Positions 59,730 to 64,000 of a stretch of 64,000 nt of DNA are shown here, piece after piece (within the stretch, counting starts at the first letter, position 1; the number at the start of each line of letters is the position of its first letter). The translations under genes were made by a program, and so were the position numbers. The stretch comes from Tubiluchus corallicola (lineage: Eukaryota > Priapulida > Priapulimorpha > Priapulimorphida > Tubiluchidae). The stretch spans positions 616,773 to 680,772 of the forward strand of contig JAQGDQ010000074.1 of NCBI GenBank assembly GCA_030141605.1, read 5' to 3'. The notes below the pieces were generated by a model. The model was not told the DNA's origin and searched no databases. It saw only the letters and a program-made list of their open reading frames with translations.

Positions 59730-60466
59730 CAGGGCCAGCTCTATATCTAGGTAAACTAGACAGTTGTCTAAGGTGCCAAATTCTGGAATTCTTTAATTTT
59801 CAAGTTTAGCATAAGTAATAATTTATAGTGCCTATGTAATTGCTTAAGTGCACAATAATTTATTTAAGTGAAACAATAGTTTACCTGTGTTATTTTCCTT
59901 GATGAACACTTTCTACTTTTGCTTTATCTAGTTTCCCAATATTATGCAATTCACTCAGACACTACTGAAATGTTACTCTGCTTTTACCCACAGTTTCATT
60001 TGTATGGCATGTATGCATAGAGCAGTAGAACTATATAAGTGCTTATATGTAGTAATGATCCTTCCGTTAATAAAAAAATTTCTTACAATAGCACTTAACT
60101 AATTATAAGAATCGAAGTCTTCAGGAGTGGAATACAGGAAATGAAAAGTAAAAAAGCTGGTGGATATTGAAGTATGCAACCAGACCAGAGTTAAAGCTGT
60201 GAAGATGATGAAGCAAGTGAAATGGATTACTTTTGAAGACCCAGAATGTACAATGGATCATAAATTCAATTTTAATTTTAACCAACAGATCCGAAACTGC
60301 AGATATAGGCAATAAACTACACTTAATTAGTGCACTATAATACATATATAAGTTTAACACACAGATATCATTATACTTTATTAATTATGATATTATACAA
60401 GAAAAATTTAATTAAAAATTAAAAATACTTTTGCCTAGGATGTCAAATTACCTAGAGACAGCCCTG
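59730..60466. mobile_element. hAT-like MITE with 8-bp target duplication
   Basis: The left end CAGGGCCAGCTCTATATC and the inverted right end CAGGGCTGTCTCTAGGTAA are typical hAT termini. Flanks GTTTAACT (59722-59729) and GTTTAACC (60467-60474) match at 7 of 8 positions. The 737-bp interior has no transposase, so it is non-autonomous. Confidence 0.88.
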
Positions 60467-60474
60467 GTTTAACC

Positions 60475-61360
60475 TTTTTTTCACTTAAGGTACATATTAT
60501 GACAGACTCACAAAAAAACCATTTTTTTAAATACAAGACATAATGCATGCACGTAAACTGAAGATGAAAATGAAAATAGGATAAGGATGAAAGGTTACAA
60601 TAGATGATGAGACACTGAGCTGACTTGGGCCTGGTTAATAAATGAAATTTCTTTCACTAAGAGAAAAGACATATATTTGAAAGGCAGCTGATTTAATTTG
60701 GTATCTGATATTCATGCTTTGTAGTTTACTAGCTAATGTCCTACCACAACTATTCAACATTAGCAGGCTTGGCAGCATTAGTTATTAAGAGCTATATTCC
60801 GGTTTGCAGAATTGTATAAAATACAATTTGTAGAACTTGAACAGCTAATCAACTGTTAAATATTATACACAAAGAAAATTTTAAATAATACTTCAGTGTA
60901 ACCAAATAATGCTTAGGAGGCCTACACATGATAGTAACTAACAATGCTGTAGCAACAGCATGTCACAGCAACATGGTAGTATCATGCTCAGTTTGCAACT
61001 GGTAACTCATAAATTCAATAACTGGATGAATTATACAATAGACAGAATGATACTGATCACTGGATCTTTCACAAAATTTATAGGTTTTGAAGTAAAAAAG
61101 GCTTCTTGAAAATAAGTACGCGTATATTAAGTGACACTACACCATGTACTAAGGAAGCTATAAATGATGAAATTTAAAATATTATAGTAAAGGTGTTATC
61201 CTAAAGAGTGCTAGTTAAATGAACAAAACTCAGTTCGTTTTAGAACAAATGAAAGTTTAAACAAGTGAAAAAACTCTGAAAGATTTAGACAACAAAGGTC
61301 ACAATATTATGGAAGCAGCTGTCATATGTCAAATAGTTGGAAAGGACTGGCAGCTTCACA
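60475..61360. other. intergenic or 3' UTR of a minus-strand candidate gene
   Basis: AT-rich, no coding exon or repeat boundary supported. Confidence 0.35.
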
Positions 61361-62092
<732 letters not shown>

Positions 62093-62099
62093 TTTTTTG

Positions 62100-64000
62100 C
62101 ATGATCACACATGTAACTAAATGTGAATAAAATGGTTATAATACTGTAATATGTAACAAAAAACTGAGCACAGCAGCAAAGTTTCTTTACTAGTGCCAGT
62201 TAATTACCATTAGTTAGTACCATTTCCTATGCTAAAATGACCCCACAATTGATGTCAAGCTCTTCCTCCGCTGTGATGTGACCACGCCCAGCGGCATTCG
62301 GGACAGCAGCTCACGCTGGATAACAACTGTCTTTAGTAAATAACATGATAACTAATGTCTAGTCAAGCAGATAAACTGACTGTGCTTTTTTATACACACA
62401 AACCTGCAGAGAAGTGTGGAACTGACACTTCAAGTAGCCAAAACATGACTTTTCAATTTAAACAGAATGTAGAGGCGAAGTTTCAAAGTACTACAAAATG
62501 CAGAGACATAAGTATTATAAAAAAAATCAAGCCAGTTAGCCTTGCTTTAAAATAAATGAACAACAAGAATATTAAGTCCCTCTTGTCTTTGAATATACAA
62601 ACATATCATGCCTGTGATGTATCTTTTCTGTATTTAACTGATCGCAGTGCTTGTCTGCAAAATTTATCCAGCTTTTGTATTTTTTGGTTTGTTGGGCTAC
62701 AGTAATGGAATAAATTTGATTGTTCCAAATCAAACTTATATTGACTGCCCAAGTTACATAAGTCCTAATGGCAACTTTTAAACATGATTATAACCAGAAA
62801 AATAGTGTAAAATTAACTAATATTATGTTGATATATAATATAAATTTTGACCACATTTGAATTAATTTGGAATGTGAAGATCTCACCGAGGTTTACAAAA
62901 ACTGGCCAGAAAAGAAACCATTTTCCCCAAAAACATTTTACCTAAATATGGGGTTTCTACAAGTGTACTTGCTCACTCATAATCATGACAGTTGTCACGG
63001 ATTCTTGTCTATGAATTCAACTCTGCGGTTAGGCCTCAACTATTGCTGACCAAGGCCAACGAGCTTATTCTCAACAACTATAACCTGTGCAAACCTACTT
63101 AGAGGTGCACAGGCTATGATTCTTACATGCTGGTTAATTTTGAATCATTTATACCTGCTGACTCGGGCTTCAATGACCTGACGTTATAAATTTCTTCTCA
63201 ACTCTGATTAGTTAGGCAATTTGACGTTTGCGAGCATTAAAGCAGTGTCAAATGATCAGCCTAACCTCATTAGATTAATTTGTCCTTTTCCTAAGTTAAC
63301 CAAAAGTTGTTTTTATCTAAGTTGCAAAGTCATTAACTAAATTAAAAGCGATTTAATAAGCATCCCATAGATGTAAGCTATGTGCACTTCTTCCTGCAAT
63401 AAACAGAAGTAGACCATACATTTCCATTAATTCACTTGCAATTTCAGTCAACAATAACAAAATCTAAAATCAGGCCAACGTTTCTTCTGCTGACTGACAA
63501 AAAGTTGGGTATGTTTCATAACAGTATTAGATGCCCGGCAATACGCAGCTCCACATAAATGTCCCGAAGCCACCGGCACTGGTGGGGTGTGAAAAATTAT
63601 GCAAGCCAATTGGGCAGTCAACGAGAATGATTCTCGGTAAAGTAAGAGCTTACTAAAACGTTCAAATTAAGTATCGCATAAAATAGTAGCTGTCACAGAG
63701 CAGATATCTATTTTGTAGGCTGTGTTGCTTGAACTTAAAAATAATATTGTTGCTAATTGTTTGTAATAAGAACAAGGTTGTAAATGACACTTCATGCAAA
63801 TCAGTTCAAATAAGATATGGCGTTCAATTTGCAAAAACAGATTTGGACAGGTAAAATTCCAGACTCTTTCTTTCCCCAATTACCCAAGGGTAAAACTTGA
63901 GTAACTGGATAAACGAATATTATCAAAGAGAAATTTTGCATAATTGCTGAATAATCTTTTTTTGCAAAGAAAGTTCTTTTGGTTTTCTGTATATTTATCT
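62100..64000. other. intergenic, one GC-richer island
   Basis: 62240-62330 is GC-richer than its surroundings and open in more than one frame on both strands (minus: AAVPNAAGRGHITAEEELDI ending in a stop after NCGVILA). It could be an exon or a fragment of a mobile element. The remainder is AT-rich and featureless. Confidence 0.3.

Overview
The window looks like nuclear DNA of a non-vertebrate animal. The evidence is GT-AG introns of about 0.1 to 3.5 kb, an hnRNP Q/R-type RNA-binding protein gene, a BIG-type Arf exchange-factor gene, a nuclear tRNA-Trp, strongly AT-rich intergenic DNA, and many non-LTR and DNA-transposon relics (LINE, hAT-like, pogo/Tigger-like). The phylum cannot be named from the sequence alone.

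Layout: 1-6.2 kb is repeat-rich, with a CR1/L2-like LINE relic and a CpG-richer patch. 6.25-10.66 kb (+) is a four-exon gene for an unrecognised 230-aa protein with hydrophobic segments; its second intron carries a foldback-like inverted repeat. 11-19 kb holds a tandem array of tRNA-like units and two decayed non-LTR elements. 19.85-33.15 kb (+) is a complete ten-exon hnRNP Q/R (SYNCRIP/HNRNPR) homologue of 527 aa whose exon 5 exists in two versions. Its introns carry a hAT-like element with an internal inverted triplication and two pogo/Tigger-like elements in opposite orientation around the alternative exons. 33-44 kb holds presumed 3' UTR, tRNA-Trp (-), a jockey/CR1-like relic and a pogo/Tigger-like MITE. 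44.74-50.0 kb (-) is a full-length BIG1/BIG2 (ARFGEF) homologue, 1752 aa, in one uninterrupted coding exon. 50-64 kb is mostly mobile DNA: a repeat shared with an hnRNP intron, a nearly full-length LINE (endonuclease, reverse transcriptase, C-terminal C2H2 finger) with a few frameshifts, microsatellites, and a hAT-like MITE with a recognisable target-site duplication. A possible small two-exon gene lies on the minus strand near 61.4-62.1 kb.

The genes do not form a pathway. The hnRNP acts on RNA and the BIG protein acts in trans-Golgi/endosomal Arf activation. The most interesting observation is the equal-length, phase-matched exon pair (27856-27991 and 28089-28224) in the hnRNP gene. Including both or neither exon gives an early stop, so the pair should be mutually exclusive; it swaps the end of RRM1 and the RNP2 strand of RRM2.
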